Shown here: one piece after another, positions 33,957 to 42,948 of the stretch
Layout: the number at the start of each line of letters is the position of its first letter
Position numbering within the stretch: the first letter of the stretch is position 1
Assembly (NCBI RefSeq): GCF_033880585.1
Contig: NZ_CP137624.1
Span: 3,693,501 to 3,757,500 of the forward strand
Length of the DNA: 64,000 nt
Source: Lysinibacillus louembei
GTDB taxonomy: Bacteria > Bacillota > Bacilli > Bacillales_A > Planococcaceae
Reading direction: 5' to 3'
The notes under the pieces: model-generated
Told to the model about the DNA's origin: nothing
What the model saw: the letters and a program-made list of their open reading frames with translations, nothing else
Databases searched by the model: none
Made by a program: the position numbers and the translations under genes

Positions 33957-34679
33957 CTATATATACCAACCGCCATTTAAATGAATGATTTGACCTGTCA
34001 CATAGTCCGCCTGACCACTTATATAAAAGGCACATAAACGCGCTACGTCATCCACTGTGCCTAGCTGTTGCAGTGGAATTTCACTTACAAGCTGCTCACG
34101 CTCTACGGCATCAATATGACCATTCATTTTAGTATCGATAAAGCCTGGTGCAATGGCATTTACTCGAATACCATTATAGGCTACTTCCTGTGCATATGCC
34201 TTGACAAAGCTATGCTGTGCTCCTTTGACAGCAGAGTAAACAACTTCTCCTGCTGCCCCTGCCGCTCCCCAAATGGAGCCGATAAATAGCACATAGCTTA
34301 CGCTATTTACACGTAACTTAGCGGCAAGCTGCTGTAAAATAAGCATCGGCGTTTGCACATGTACTTGCCATAATGCTTGCATCTTCACAGCAGAAATATC
34401 TTCAAGCAAGCCATATAATGCATGACCATTGGCAAAAACAATTGCTTGTAGCGTAAAAATTTGTTGTGCTAAATGTGTTGCAGCATCCTCATCTGTAAAA
34501 TCTGCCTGCACGCTGAAAAACTCTTGCTGCGGAAATTCAGTTGTTAGTTTCTCTACTAATTCCGTCGTTGGCTGTGTCGCATAATGCACATAAAGCGACC
34601 ACCCTTGCTGTGCTAAATGCTGGCAAATAGCTGTGCCAATTTCACCTGAAGCACCGCAAACTAATGCATATTTTTTCAT
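33957..34679 (-). CDS. ymfI: Short-chain dehydrogenase/reductase YmfI (FabG-like)
   Basis: 240 residues, Rossmann-fold SDR. The cofactor motif CGASGEIGTAI is near residue 8, the catalytic Ser in LFIGSIWGAAG near residue 137, and YSAVKGAQ near residue 150 gives Tyr-x3-Lys. The C-terminus ends with DYVTGQIIHLNGGWYI, typical of 3-oxoacyl-ACP reductases, but substrate is not established. Its ATG shares one base with the ymfH stop (TAATG). Confidence 0.92.
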   Translation of the reverse strand: MKKYALVCGASGEIGTAICQHLAQQGWSLYVHYATQPTTELVEKLTTEFPQQEFFSVQADFTDEDAATHLAQQIFTLQAIVFANGHALYGLLEDISAVKMQALWQVHVQTPMLILQQLAAKLRVNSVSYVLFIGSIWGAAGAAGEVVYSAVKGAQHSFVKAYAQEVAYNGIRVNAIAPGFIDTKMNGHIDAVEREQLVSEIPLQQLGTVDDVARLCAFYISGQADYVTGQIIHLNGGWYI

Positions 34680-35977
34680 TATTTGCGCTCGCTTACGGGT
34701 AAAACTTTAAAGACAGTTTGCTGTGCCTCACCTTGAATTGTTTTGAAAGCCTCTGCAACGTCTTCCACAGTAATCTTTTCAAGCACTGGCACAACATCAA
34801 ATAAATTCATGTCATTAAATTTATAGCGTGTGAATTGGTTTGCAATAAATTCAACAGAGTTTAATGCACGTAGGAAAAATCCTATTTTTTTGCGTTTAAT
34901 ACGCTCCACATCAATCGCTGTAAATAATGCTTTTTGCTGTGCTTCAGCAAGCTGTGCTTTAATGGCTTCGACAAGCTTTTCATGCTTCGGTGTATCGGAG
35001 CCGATTAATGCAAAGCCGTAGCCTTGCTCTAACATGAAATCATAGGAATACGTTTCATCAATTAAACCATCCTCATAAATTTCCGTATAAAAATCAGAGG
35101 CACGACCAAATAAGCATTCCAAACCAATCTGTACAGCAAGCTCATGCTTTAACATCTCTTCTCCTGACAAATCCGTTTGCTTCGCTTTTAAGCCAACATA
35201 AACTTTCGGTTTTTGTACATCCATATGCAGGACACGTTCTGCTACAGCAACATCTGTCGGCTCTTCCTCAAAAATACGTGTTAACGGTGTTGGCTGTGGG
35301 AATGTTTTGCGCTTTTGATTTTCTTCAATAACCGCCATTATTTCCTCAGGATTGACAGCACCGATAACAAATAACAGCATATTAGATGGATGATAAAAAG
35401 TATTATAGCAAGTGTATAAATAATCTGCTGTAATATGGTCAATTGACTCAATTGTACCTGCGATATCAATTTTCACTGGATGCTGATGATACATGTTTTC
35501 AATCGTGCCAAAATATAAGCGCCAATCTGGTAAATCATCATACATCGTAATTTCTTGACCGATAATACCCTTTTCCTTATTCACCGTTTCCTCTGTGAAA
35601 TAAGGCTCTTGTACAAAATCGAGCAATGTTTCTGTGCTTTTATAAATATGGTCTGTTGCCGAAAATAAATAGGATGTGCGCGTAAATGAAGTGAAAGCAT
35701 TTGCCTGAGCACCTACCTCGCTAAATTTTTGAAATACATCGCCATCTTCCTTTTCGAACATTTTGTGCTCTAAAAAATGAGCAATGCCATCTGGCACGGT
35801 AATCGGCTCTGTTTCACCAATTGGCACGAACGAGCGATCAATCGAGCCATATTTTGTTGTAAATGTTACAAACGCCTTGGAAAAGCCTTTTTTCGGCAAA
35901 ATATAAACATCTAAGCCATTCTCTAGCTTTTTGTAATAAAGCGTTTCATCTAGCTGTTGAAATTCAATTGCTTGCAT
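34679..35977 (-). CDS. ymfH: M16-family zinc peptidase YmfH
   Basis: About 432 residues, with the inverted zinc motif HFLEH near residue 72 (GIAHFLEHKMF) and the downstream glutamate region, so it is predicted to be catalytically active. It pairs with YmfF, which lacks the motif, much as other M16B peptidases work as active/inactive heterodimers (inference). Start ATG 35977 has GGAGGAG at about nine bases, located within the last codons of ymfF. A GTG seven codons earlier overlaps that site. In other Firmicutes this pair is linked to antimicrobial-peptide-like processing; the role here is unknown. Confidence 0.92.
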   Translation of the reverse strand: MQAIEFQQLDETLYYKKLENGLDVYILPKKGFSKAFVTFTTKYGSIDRSFVPIGETEPITVPDGIAHFLEHKMFEKEDGDVFQKFSEVGAQANAFTSFTRTSYLFSATDHIYKSTETLLDFVQEPYFTEETVNKEKGIIGQEITMYDDLPDWRLYFGTIENMYHQHPVKIDIAGTIESIDHITADYLYTCYNTFYHPSNMLLFVIGAVNPEEIMAVIEENQKRKTFPQPTPLTRIFEEEPTDVAVAERVLHMDVQKPKVYVGLKAKQTDLSGEEMLKHELAVQIGLECLFGRASDFYTEIYEDGLIDETYSYDFMLEQGYGFALIGSDTPKHEKLVEAIKAQLAEAQQKALFTAIDVERIKRKKIGFFLRALNSVEFIANQFTRYKFNDMNLFDVVPVLEKITVEDVAEAFKTIQGEAQQTVFKVLPVSERK

Positions 35978-37244
35978 TTTCCAGCTCCTCCTTGCCACAT
36001 AGGAAATAAATTGCTTCGCGTTTTACTTTTAACGACATTTGCTGTACATCTTCCTTCGTTACATCGCGCCAATTTTTTGCCCATTCGTCTACAGAAAATG
36101 CTGTAGCTAAGTTTTTATATTGGTCATAAATTTCAATTTGCCCGCGTGCAGAATCTAATGCTTCTTTTAATTGATTAATCAGCATTGCCTTCGTCTGTGT
36201 TAATTCTAAATCTGTAATTTCTCCATTTTGTATCGCAACAAGCTGCTCGTCAATAACTTCAATCGCCTTTTTCTCATTGTTTGGCTCAATGCCTGAAACA
36301 ACAAAGATAAGACCATAATGCGATGCATAGGAGCTCGATGCATAATAAGCTAAGCTTTCGCGTTCACGCACATTCATAAAAAGCTTTGAATGCGCATAGC
36401 CCCCGAAAATCCCATTAAAAATTTGCATTTTCGGGAAATCTGCATCACCAAATAAAACAGGTGTACTATAGCCAATGTGTAACTTACCTTGCTTCATATC
36501 CTGCTGCTCCTTCGTATAGCTATCACCTGGCTGGTTAAGCGCAACAAGCATTTCTTTTTCGTGCAGTTCACGATCAGCAAATGGCAGTACTTGACGTAGC
36601 TTTTCAATCATCGCCTCTTCATCAATATCGCCAACTACATAAATATCGATGATATCATGTGCCAGCATATGTTCATATGCCTCCTTCAAGGATTCAGGTG
36701 TAATTGCAGCAACTGTTTCAATCGTACCGTTCGCCGAAATGGATGCAGCATGATTTGGACGCATAATTTGTGTTAATCGCTGCTGTGCATAACGTGCCTT
36801 GTCATCAAAAACTGAATGGATACGTTGCATCACCATATCTTTTTCACGCTCTACAATGGATGCGACAAAAGCACCATCTTGTAGATTTGGTTTGAAAATA
36901 GATGTGTGCAATAATTCTAGCACTTCGTTTAATACATTACTTTGTGCTAAATATTGGTCATTTACAGCTTCTACATTCATCAGTACAGTATGCTCATTTC
37001 CTCGCTTTGACGTATCGAAATAAAGCATTGTACCAAATAAATCATCTAAATAGCTGCGGTACGCAGCAGATGTTGTAAATTTTTCATTGCTGTGCTGTAG
37101 CACATTTGTTAATACAGTGCGATGTGCTGCATCCTTTTCGGATAATGCAGCACGCCATTTAATAGAAAAATTCACTGTTTTGAATTGCGTTGTTTGTCGA
37201 ATATGTAGCGAAACACCTTTCGCCAATTGTGTCGTTGAAAACAA
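35964..37244 (-). CDS. ymfF: M16-family peptidase-like protein YmfF (zinc motif missing)
   Basis: 426 residues with the M16 fold, but where HxxEH is expected the protein reads VLQHSNEKF, so zinc catalysis is unlikely; this is the usual state for YmfF and not decay. The C-terminal half has the M16 segment NVRERESLAYYASSSY. Start is TTG at 37244 with GGGAGG seven bases before it. Its last 14 bases overlap ymfH and supply the ymfH ribosome-binding site, indicating coupled, balanced translation. Confidence 0.9.
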   Translation of the reverse strand: MFSTTQLAKGVSLHIRQTTQFKTVNFSIKWRAALSEKDAAHRTVLTNVLQHSNEKFTTSAAYRSYLDDLFGTMLYFDTSKRGNEHTVLMNVEAVNDQYLAQSNVLNEVLELLHTSIFKPNLQDGAFVASIVEREKDMVMQRIHSVFDDKARYAQQRLTQIMRPNHAASISANGTIETVAAITPESLKEAYEHMLAHDIIDIYVVGDIDEEAMIEKLRQVLPFADRELHEKEMLVALNQPGDSYTKEQQDMKQGKLHIGYSTPVLFGDADFPKMQIFNGIFGGYAHSKLFMNVRERESLAYYASSSYASHYGLIFVVSGIEPNNEKKAIEVIDEQLVAIQNGEITDLELTQTKAMLINQLKEALDSARGQIEIYDQYKNLATAFSVDEWAKNWRDVTKEDVQQMSLKVKREAIYFLCGKEELENASN

Positions 37245-37488
37245 AAAAATACCTCCCTAGACTAAAGTCACAAGCTTAATTACATGTTGTCGTTATCGTA
37301 TGCAAGCCTTATAAAAACCATGTTTATTTCTACTATAACACGCTTATACTACCCAAGCGCAAAATTATTATTTAGTATGGCGTAATTAGGAAACAAATAT
37401 GCTACAATTTTTATTTATTAGTTAGACTACCCCAATATTCAATTATGCCTCAGCTACCTAGTGAAAAACTTTCATTAAACAAAAACAA
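37245..37488. other. Upstream region of ymfF
   Basis: Gene-free. Mostly AT-rich. At 37421-37450 a short stretch (TTAGACTACCC, then TCAATTATGCCT) resembles both ends of the 33187-33425 element and may be a remnant of it. The ymfF promoter is presumably here but was not resolved. Confidence 0.45.
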
Positions 37489-37527
37489 GGGCTGTCGGAA
37501 AAGTCCAAAATCACTTCCAAACAGCCC
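37489..37527 (-). terminator. Second hairpin downstream of the transporter operon
   Basis: GGGCTGTCGGAA pairs with TTCCAAACAGCCC (imperfect). It lies 83 bp beyond the first terminator of the yufOPQ unit and has the same stem family. It may be a back-up terminator. Confidence 0.55.
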
Positions 37528-37609
37528 GAAACCAAGTTTTACTTATTTGTTTTAAATCTTAGCGAGAAGGCGCTAAGTCCAATGTTTTTAACCTTGCAAA
37601 AACAGCAAT

Positions 37610-37652
37610 GGCTGTCTGAAAAGTGGCGCGTTAGCCTACTTTCCAGACAGCC
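37610..37652 (-). terminator. Terminator of yufO-yufP-yufQ
   Basis: GGCTGTCTGAAAAGT (37610-37624) pairs with ACTTTCCAGACAGCC (37638-37652), seven bases after the yufQ stop. It is the clearest member of the dispersed AGGCTGTCTGAAAAG hairpin family. Confidence 0.85.
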
Positions 37653-37659
37653 CTCTCTT

Positions 37660-38622
37660 TTATCGCTTACCTTTAATATATGGCTGACCACTTGCTTTTG
37701 GTGCATTGGCTTTACCGATAAATCCTGCTAACGCTAAAATCGTTAACACATAAGGTAAAATCGTTAAAAATACTGGTGGAATATCTTTTACATATGGAAT
37801 TGTGCTTCCAGCAATTGATAATGCTTGCGCTAAACCGAAGAACAGCGCTGCACCCATTGCACCGATTGGATGCCATTTTCCGAAAATCATTGCAGCAATC
37901 GCCATGAACCCTTGTCCATTAATTGTTGCGTGGCTAAAGTCATTCGTAATTGTTTGTGAATAAACCGCACCACCAATTCCGGCAAGAGCCCCTGAAATCA
38001 TCACGGCAATATAGCGCATTTTCGTTACATTAACTCCCATTGTGTCAGCTGCCATTGGGTGCTCCCCAACCGCACGTAAGCGCAAACCAAATGGTGTTTT
38101 AAAAATAACGAACCATGCCAAAATTGCGACAGCAAATGCCAATATCGATGTACCGTAAATATTATGGAATAACAAAGGCCCGAAGAACGGAATATCTGCT
38201 AATAATGGTACATCAAAGCGTGGGAAACGTTCAGAAATGAAGTCTGTTTGTCCACGACCTTCGAAAATCATTTTTACTAAAAACAACGCTATTGCAATAC
38301 CTAATAAGTTTAATGCTACCCCTGTTACCGTTTGGTCAGCACGGAAAGCAATTGCGGCTACTGCTAATAGTAATGAGAACAAGGCACCGATTACCATTGC
38401 CACTAAAAGTGCTACCCACGGTGTAAAGCCTCCAAGTGTTTCATACGTAAATAAGTTAAAAATAATCCCTACAAAGGCACCGATTACCATAATACCTTCG
38501 ATACCGATATTCACAACGCCTGAGCGCTCAGAGAACACGCCACCGATTGCGGCAAAAATAAGAGGTGCTGCGTAAAATATAGCAGAAGGGACGATAAAAT
38601 ATAAGATATCTAAAAAGCTCAT
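37660..38622 (-). CDS. yufQ: Nucleoside ABC transporter permease (YufQ/NupQ)
   Basis: About 320 residues with eight or more membrane helices, of the branched-chain amino acid/nucleoside permease family. Signature regions are GGVFSERSGVVNIGIEGIM near residue 28 and the EAA-like loop GLRLRAVGEHPMAADTMGV near residue 190. With YufP it forms the membrane channel; in B. subtilis NupNOPQ imports guanosine and other nucleosides. The ATG at 38622 comes one base after the yufP stop, with AGGAGG inside the end of yufP. Confidence 0.92.
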   Translation of the reverse strand: MSFLDILYFIVPSAIFYAAPLIFAAIGGVFSERSGVVNIGIEGIMVIGAFVGIIFNLFTYETLGGFTPWVALLVAMVIGALFSLLLAVAAIAFRADQTVTGVALNLLGIAIALFLVKMIFEGRGQTDFISERFPRFDVPLLADIPFFGPLLFHNIYGTSILAFAVAILAWFVIFKTPFGLRLRAVGEHPMAADTMGVNVTKMRYIAVMISGALAGIGGAVYSQTITNDFSHATINGQGFMAIAAMIFGKWHPIGAMGAALFFGLAQALSIAGSTIPYVKDIPPVFLTILPYVLTILALAGFIGKANAPKASGQPYIKGKR

Positions 38623-38623
38623 A

Positions 38624-39670
38624 TTATTTGCCCTCCTTTTTCTTTCCAAACTTTTCTAAAGCAAGACGAATTACATAGCCTGATGCTACGAAGAAAATAA
38701 TTAATGCGATAATAATCGATACGATTTCTAATGGGATGTTTGCAGCATTCGGCATGTTTGTTGCACCGAATTTCAATGCACCAAATAGCGTGGCACCAAA
38801 TACAACTCCAAGCGGCGTATTTGCCCCTAGTAATGCAACGGCGATACCATCAAATCCAATGCCCGTAAAGCCGCTTCGAATCGCCATATAGCCAAATGTA
38901 CCTAATGCTTCCATTGCACCAGCTAAACCAGCGAATACCCCTGAAATTGTCATCGCTAAAATAATATTTTTCTTTACGCTCATACCAGCATATTCAGCTG
39001 CGTTTTTATTAAAACCTACCGATTTTAATTCAAAGCCTAGCGTCGTACGCTCTAAAATGAACCACATAATAAATACCATAACAATGGCAATGACAATACC
39101 CCAGTGCAAGCGAGAATATTGCGTAAGCTCCTCAAGCCATGGTGAGCTTAATGAAGCAGTTTGAGCAATATTATCTGTACGCTCTCTACCTGACCAAGAT
39201 TTAATCAACGCATTGGCGATATGGAGCGCCGTATAGTTCAGCATAATTGTAACGATTACTTCATGAATGCTAAAACGCGCTTTTAAGTAACCAGCAATAA
39301 ATGCCCAAAAAGCCCCTGCTGCTGCTGCTGCAATTAATGCTAGCGGCAAATGAATCAATTTGGGTAAGCCTTCGATAGCAAAACCAACATAAGTTGCTGC
39401 TGCCCAGCCCATAATAAGCTGCCCTTCCACCCCGATGTTGAATAAACCTGTTCGGAATGCGAAAGCAACGGCTAAACCAGCTAAAATATATGGTGTGATT
39501 TGGCGAATTGTTTCACCAATCGTATAAATATCTCCAAATATACCATTCCATAATGCAGTATATCCTTTAATTGGGTCGTAGCCAGTCACAACCATTACAA
39601 TTGCACCAACAATTAGACCTAAAATAACTGAAATTATAGGAACGAGAATATTAATTGTGCGATTGCTCAC
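38624..39670 (-). CDS. yufP: Nucleoside ABC transporter permease (YufP/NupP)
   Basis: 348 residues, about eight to ten helices, second permease of the system. Recognisable segments: FRTGLFNIGVEGQLIMG near residue 74 and the cytoplasmic EAA-like loop FELKSVGFNKNAAEYAGMS near residue 215 (ATPase contact). It begins two bases after the yufO stop, so the ATPase and both permeases are translated as a coupled block. Confidence 0.92.
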   Translation of the reverse strand: MSNRTINILVPIISVILGLIVGAIVMVVTGYDPIKGYTALWNGIFGDIYTIGETIRQITPYILAGLAVAFAFRTGLFNIGVEGQLIMGWAAATYVGFAIEGLPKLIHLPLALIAAAAAGAFWAFIAGYLKARFSIHEVIVTIMLNYTALHIANALIKSWSGRERTDNIAQTASLSSPWLEELTQYSRLHWGIVIAIVMVFIMWFILERTTLGFELKSVGFNKNAAEYAGMSVKKNIILAMTISGVFAGLAGAMEALGTFGYMAIRSGFTGIGFDGIAVALLGANTPLGVVFGATLFGALKFGATNMPNAANIPLEIVSIIIALIIFFVASGYVIRLALEKFGKKKEGK

Positions 39671-39671
39671 T

Positions 39672-41210
39672 TTATTCGTCCCCTTTCCTTGCTGCCTTCG
39701 TTTTTGTTTGACCAGCCATTAATAAACCTAGCTCCTGCTCTGTTGTTTCATTAGCATTTAATGTATCCACAATTTGCCCATCATAAATAACGGCAATGCG
39801 GTCAGAGACGTTCATTACTTCATCTAGCTCAAAGGAAATTAATAACACGGCCTTCCCTTTATCGCGTTGCTCAATTAAACGACGGTGAATAAATTCAATT
39901 GCACCAACATCTAAGCCTCGTGTTGGTAATGCTGCAATTAATAAATCTGGATCGCGGTCTACTTCGCGTCCAATAATTGCTTTTTGCTGGTTACCGCCCG
40001 ATAATGCACGCGCTGGTGTTGACTCACCATGCCCTGTTCGCACATCGAACTCTTCAATCACTTGCTTTGCTTTTTGTGATATTTTTTTATAGTCAATAAT
40101 GCCATATTTCGAAATAGGCTCTTTGTAATATGTTTGCAAAGCGATATTATGACCAATTGTAAAATCAAGCACTAAGCCATGCTTATGACGGTCTTGTGGA
40201 ATATGACCAATACCTGTTTCTGTAATTTGACGCGGCTTTTTATTCGTTACATCTTGTCCATTTAATACGACTTTACCGCTTTTAATTTTGCGCAAGCCTG
40301 TAATTGCCTCGATTAATTCAGATTGTCCGTTTCCATCAATCCCTGCAATCCCTACTATTTCACCTTTACGCACAGTTAAATTTAAGCTTTTTACTTTTTC
40401 AACTCCACGATAATCAAGCACAACTAAATCTTGAATGTTTAATGCTTCATCTTTTGGATTTGATGGCGATTTTTCTGTTTTAAACTCAACTTGACGACCA
40501 ACCATTAATTCTGCTAATTCGTCCGGATTCGTTTCAGCTGTTACAACAGTTCCAATTCCTTCACCTTTACGAATAATCGTTACGCGATCAGATACTTCCA
40601 TAATTTCATTTAGTTTATGCGTAATTAAAATAATGGACTTTCCTTCTGAGATTAAGCGCTTCATAATATCGATAAGCTCTTTAATTTCTTGTGGTGTTAA
40701 TGATGCTGTTGGCTCATCAAAAATTAAAATTTCAGCACCACGATACAATGTTTTTAAAATTTCTACACGCTGCTGCATACCAACAGAAATATCTTCAATT
40801 TTCGCATAAGGGTCAACATCTAAACCATACTTTTCAGAAAGTGCCGCGATGTTTTTAGCAGCCTCTTTAATATTGACTGTTCCACTTTTTGTCGGCTCAT
40901 TGCCTAAGACGATATTTTCTGTAACAGTAAAGTTTTCTACAAGCATAAAGTGCTGATGCACCATTCCAATCCCTAAATCATTCGCTACGTTCGGATCTGC
41001 AATTTTCACAGCTTCCCCGCGCACTTTAATTTCACCAGCTTCTGGCTGATAAAGTCCGAATAATACGTTCATTAAAGTCGATTTACCTGCACCATTTTCT
41101 CCTAATAATGCATGAATTTCGCCTTTTTGCAGTTGGAGGGTGATATTATTGTTCGCTACAAAGCCTCCGAATTCTTTACGGATGCCTAGCATTTCGATCA
41201 CGTATTCCAA
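39672..41210 (-). CDS. yufO: Nucleoside ABC transporter ATPase, two ATP-binding domains (YufO/NupO)
   Basis: About 512 residues with two tandem ABC cassettes. The first has Walker A GENGAGKST, signature DISVGMQQR and Walker B ILIFDEPTASL. The second has the modified Walker A GIDGNGQSE, the signature ALSGGNQQK and PTRGLDVG. The second Walker A lacks the usual Lys, so that site is probably non-hydrolytic, as in related sugar/nucleoside importers. Start TTG at 41210 (MEYVIEML) follows AAAGGAG by eight bases and matches B. subtilis; a GTG seven codons earlier has no site. It is 589 bp from the binding-protein gene. Confidence 0.92.
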   Translation of the reverse strand: MEYVIEMLGIRKEFGGFVANNNITLQLQKGEIHALLGENGAGKSTLMNVLFGLYQPEAGEIKVRGEAVKIADPNVANDLGIGMVHQHFMLVENFTVTENIVLGNEPTKSGTVNIKEAAKNIAALSEKYGLDVDPYAKIEDISVGMQQRVEILKTLYRGAEILIFDEPTASLTPQEIKELIDIMKRLISEGKSIILITHKLNEIMEVSDRVTIIRKGEGIGTVVTAETNPDELAELMVGRQVEFKTEKSPSNPKDEALNIQDLVVLDYRGVEKVKSLNLTVRKGEIVGIAGIDGNGQSELIEAITGLRKIKSGKVVLNGQDVTNKKPRQITETGIGHIPQDRHKHGLVLDFTIGHNIALQTYYKEPISKYGIIDYKKISQKAKQVIEEFDVRTGHGESTPARALSGGNQQKAIIGREVDRDPDLLIAALPTRGLDVGAIEFIHRRLIEQRDKGKAVLLISFELDEVMNVSDRIAVIYDGQIVDTLNANETTEQELGLLMAGQTKTKAARKGDE

Positions 41211-41520
41211 TCGTTTCACTCCTTTAGGCACAATTTAAATTAAATATATAAAGACAAATGCTCAGCTTAGACCGTGAGCTTGTTTGTGTTTCCAAAAATT
41301 AACACATGGGTTTGTCGGAAAAGCTAAAATAATAGATTTACCTCGATTAGCATATTATTTGGACGACCATAACACTTTTCTGTCATGTTAAATAATCGCC
41401 ACACTTTGTAACATCTTCGAGTAAAAATGGACTGGAGTTAGCCGTAAGCACAATTCATCCGGCATCCCCACCTATTAACTTTCAAACTTACTACAATATA
41501 ATTCAATAGCTTTCTACAAA

Positions 41521-41582
41521 TTCTAGCTGTTATTTACAGCTAGAAAATGGAGCTGTCTCAAAATGACTTTTTAGACAGCTCC
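41521..41582 (-). terminator. Tandem hairpins in the bmp-yufO gap
   Basis: TTCTAGCTGT pairs perfectly with ACAGCTAGAA (41521-41546). Next to it GGAGCTGTCTCAAAA pairs with TTTTTAGACAGCTCC (41549-41582), a member of the dispersed stem family. They are arranged as consecutive barriers in the minus direction. Confidence 0.6.
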
Positions 41583-41741
41583 ACGCGCCGAGGATAATAG
41601 CATGATTATGCGACTACCGCAGAAGCACGCACATTTTTAGAAAACCATTAGAATGAGTGGTTTGACACTCCTTAAATTGGACAAATATCGGTATTTATCC
41701 TCTCTCTATGTAAGATAAAGAGCCTTCCTTTGAACCAAGAT

Positions 41742-41782
41742 AAGGAATGCCGAGAAAGGTTTTGCCTTTCTTGACATCCCTT
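41742..41782 (-). terminator. Terminator after the BMP lipoprotein gene
   Basis: AAGGAATGCCGAGAAAGG pairs with CCTTTCTTGACATCCCTT (mismatches/G-U) around TTTTG, 18 bp after the stop. The T-tract on the minus strand is weak, so partial readthrough into yufOPQ is plausible. Confidence 0.6.
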
Positions 41783-41799
41783 CATTCATTATGAATTCA

Positions 41800-42894
41800 T
41801 TATTTTACATCATCTGGATGTGTCGGTACTTTGATTTCGCCAGCGATGATTTTTTCTTTGAATTCTTCAACTACTGCTAATACATCCTCAGTAATTGCAC
41901 CGCGAGAATCAGCAAGACCTACGCCGCCTTCTTTTAATCCATAAACAGTTGTTTGACCGCCAGGGAAGTCGCCTGCTTTTGTACGGTTTGCAATATCAAT
42001 AACTGCGTTACCTACGCCTTTAACCATTGAAGTTAATGTTACGTTTTGGTCACCAACTTGTCCTTCTTCGTATTGGTCTTTATCTACACCAATTACCCAT
42101 ACATCAGCGTTAGCATCTTTTTCTTTACGCTCTTTCGCTTCTGTGAATACGCCGTTACCAGCACCACCAGCAGCGTGGAAAATAATATCTACGCCTGAAG
42201 AGTACATACGGTTTGCAATCATTTTACCGATATCTGCTTTGTCGAAAGACTCTGCATAATCTTCTTCAATGATAATATCAGGGTTTGCAGCCTTTGCACC
42301 TGCGATAAATCCAGCGTGGAAGCGCTCAATTACAGGAATTTTTAATCCGCCCATAAAGCCGACCTTACCTGTTTTAGACATTTTAGCAGCTGCTACACCA
42401 GCAAGGAATGCACCTTCCTGCTCATTGAATAGTACAGATGCTACGTTTGGCGCATCTACAACACCGTCAATGATTGCTAATTGTGCGTCTTTTTGTTGGC
42501 TTGCGATTTTACCCATTGCATCTTCAAATAAGAAGCCTACACCGAATACTAAATCGAAGTCACGACGGATTAATGCATTTAAGTTTGTGTTATATTCTGA
42601 ATCTTGTTTTGATTCTAGGTAGTCAAAGCCGCCATCGCCTTTTTCTAAACCGTTATCTTTACCGAATTGTTGGATACCTTCCCAAGCAGATTGGTTAAAT
42701 GATTTATCATCAACACCGCCTGTATCTGTTACCATTGCGATTGAAAAATCGCCTGTTGAAGTTTCAGAACCTTTGTCAGTTGAACCATTTGTACCTTCAT
42801 TTTCTTTTTTCTCATCATCTGCACCACATGCACCTAAAATTGCACCTGTTGCAACAACAGAAGAGATTAATAAACCAAATTTACGCTTTTTCAT
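41800..42894 (-). CDS. yufN: BMP-family nucleoside-binding lipoprotein (YufN/NupN)
   Basis: About 364 residues, extracytoplasmic solute-binding lipoprotein of the Bmp/Med family. Signal peptide MKKRKFGLLISSVVATGAI with lipobox LGAC (Cys about residue 24), then a Ser/Thr/Glu-rich linker. The family signature VTDTGGVDDKSFNQSAWEGI and the ligand region FIAGAKAANPD follow. It delivers nucleosides to YufOPQ. Start ATG 42894 has GGGAGG; the in-frame codon at 42927 has none. It follows the GntR gene by 54 bp. Confidence 0.93.
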   Translation of the reverse strand: MKKRKFGLLISSVVATGAILGACGADDEKKENEGTNGSTDKGSETSTGDFSIAMVTDTGGVDDKSFNQSAWEGIQQFGKDNGLEKGDGGFDYLESKQDSEYNTNLNALIRRDFDLVFGVGFLFEDAMGKIASQQKDAQLAIIDGVVDAPNVASVLFNEQEGAFLAGVAAAKMSKTGKVGFMGGLKIPVIERFHAGFIAGAKAANPDIIIEEDYAESFDKADIGKMIANRMYSSGVDIIFHAAGGAGNGVFTEAKERKEKDANADVWVIGVDKDQYEEGQVGDQNVTLTSMVKGVGNAVIDIANRTKAGDFPGGQTTVYGLKEGGVGLADSRGAITEDVLAVVEEFKEKIIAGEIKVPTHPDDVK

Positions 42895-42948
42895 TAGTGA
42901 ATCCTCCCAGAAAGGTTTTTTAGTCATTAGCAGGAAATAAAATCTGTT

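Larger units (their letters stand above)
41211..41799. other. Gap between binding-protein gene and transporter ATPase gene
   Basis: Gene-free, with three hairpins (listed separately) at 41521-41582 and 41742-41782. A decayed left arm of the dispersed hairpin family (GGTTTGTCGGAAAAGC, about 41328-41343) is also present. The yufO promoter, if separate, lies between 41211 and 41520 but was not identified. Confidence 0.5.

Noticed and set aside
33655-34035. Extended 126-residue version of YmfJ
   Set aside because: The first 41 codons run through the end of ymfI in another frame; the ATG at 33912 has a strong ribosome-binding site and matches the family.
35964-37244. YmfF as a broken peptidase pseudogene
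   Set aside because: The frame is intact and full length, and lack of the zinc motif is normal for YmfF.
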